Shown here in pieces: positions 63,608 to 64,000 of a stretch of DNA of 64,000 nt (positions are counted from its first letter, which is position 1; the number at the start of each line of letters is the position of its first letter). This DNA comes from Pantoea rwandensis (GTDB taxonomy: Bacteria; Pseudomonadota; Gammaproteobacteria; Enterobacterales; Enterobacteriaceae). The DNA lies in the NCBI RefSeq assembly GCF_000759475.1, contig NZ_CP009454.1, forward strand, positions 2,604,001 through 2,668,000, in the 5' to 3' direction. A program made the position numbers and the translations under genes. Below the pieces are notes generated by a model, which saw nothing but the letters and a program-made list of their open reading frames with translations, did not search any database and was not told where the DNA came from.

Positions 63608-64000
63608 TTACAGTTTTCGGCACTGCAAACGCCAGCCGACGAACAAGGCCAGCAACAGCAACACAGTGATGAACAGTGTCACGCCCGTCCAGCCATAGCT
63701 GTGCCAGAACACACCGCCTAGCGTGCCCGCCACGCTGGAACCCACGTAATAGCTGAACAAATAGAGTGACGAGGCCTGGCCCTTGGCGCGGCGCGCGCGC
63801 GGACCAATCCAGCCGCTGGCAACAGAGTGCGCGGCAAAAAAGCCCGCCGTAAACAGCATCATACCGGGCAGTATCAGCCAGAGAGAATGAAAGGCGGTGA
63901 GCAACAGTCCGGCCAGCATAATAGCCGTGGCGCTAATCATCACCGGACCACGACCAAAGCGACTGGTCATCGCGCCCGCTTTGGGAGAACTCCAAGAACC
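63608..64000 (-). CDS. ynfM: MFS transporter, YnfM-like, 3' part (cut by window edge)
   Basis: The last 130 residues of a major facilitator transporter; the frame stays open to the window edge (GSWSSPKAGAMTSRFGRGPVM), so the 5' part lies outside. About four membrane helices remain. The loop motif MTSRFGRGPVM, the block GMMLFTAGFFAAHSVASGWIGPRARRAKGQASSLYLFSYYVGSSVAGTLGG and WHSYGWTGV match my recollection of the C-terminal half of E. coli YnfM (arabinose-efflux-like family, reported to affect resistance phenotypes). Substrate uncertain. Confidence 0.85.
   Translation of the reverse strand, partial: GSWSSPKAGAMTSRFGRGPVMISATAIMLAGLLLTAFHSLWLILPGMMLFTAGFFAAHSVASGWIGPRARRAKGQASSLYLFSYYVGSSVAGTLGGVFWHSYGWTGVTLFITVLLLLALFVGWRLQCRKL

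Overview
The window is a chromosomal segment of an Enterobacterales bacterium. Long runs of gene order match the E. coli K-12 region around nifJ(ydbK)-ydbJ-ldhA-ydbH-ynbE-ydbL, azoR-hrpA, ydgD-ydgU-asr, rstAB, ydgI-ydgH-pntAB and uspE-fnr-ydaL. The protein divergence and the accessory insertions fit Erwiniaceae (Pantoea/Erwinia-like). That placement is inference from remembered proteins, not from a database search.

Layout. (1) 1-3.9 kb is an AT-richer, gene-poor stretch. It opens with a LexA box and a decayed umuDC cassette: umuD has a frameshift and a stop, and umuC has a large in-frame internal deletion. A YgiW/YdeI-type OB-fold stress protein follows. (2) 3.9-18 kb holds nifJ, an MgtC-like protein, ydbJ, ldhA, ydbH-ynbE-ydbL, azoR and hrpA. 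(3) 18-26.6 kb is an acid/envelope stress block: ydgD protease, the 26-aa membrane protein ydgU, the repeat-rich asr with an RstA box, an M32 carboxypeptidase downstream of rstAB (rstB frameshifted), an unknown gene, ydgI and ydgH. (4) 27-33 kb is redox and anaerobic housekeeping: pntAB, uspE, fnr with an FNR-type palindrome, and ydaL.

(5) 33-53 kb is an accessory metabolic and transport region made of small regulator/transporter/enzyme modules: PcaQ-like LysR with a PcaK-like MFS carrier; ydcJ; DoxX; a type-B carboxylesterase; a chemoreceptor with a sigma-28 promoter; a LysR/aminotransferase/amino-acid-binding-protein set; a PepT paralogue divergent from a DppA paralogue; and LysR/M20 peptidase/MHS symporter. 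It ends with aldA, yoaK and an unknown partner gene.

(6) 53-60.3 kb is a complete L-rhamnose regulon: rhaT, rhaSR and rhaBADM, with a CRP site and RhaS-like operator before rhaB. Together with aldA it takes rhamnose through rhamnulose-1-phosphate to DHAP and lactaldehyde, then to lactate. (7) 60.4-64 kb holds a TetR regulator, a single-domain DUF1471 protein, sotB, a nested inverted repeat of about 96 bp, a small Cys-rich protein and the 3' part of an ynfM-like MFS gene cut by the window edge.

No rRNA, tRNA, CRISPR array, insertion sequence or intact prophage was seen. The observations most worth a second look are the double lesion in umuDC, the homopolymer frameshift in rstB beside an expanded asr repeat, the tiny genes ydgU and yoaK, the structured intergenic repeats at 26.8 and 63.1 kb, and two orphan solute-binding proteins lacking permeases.
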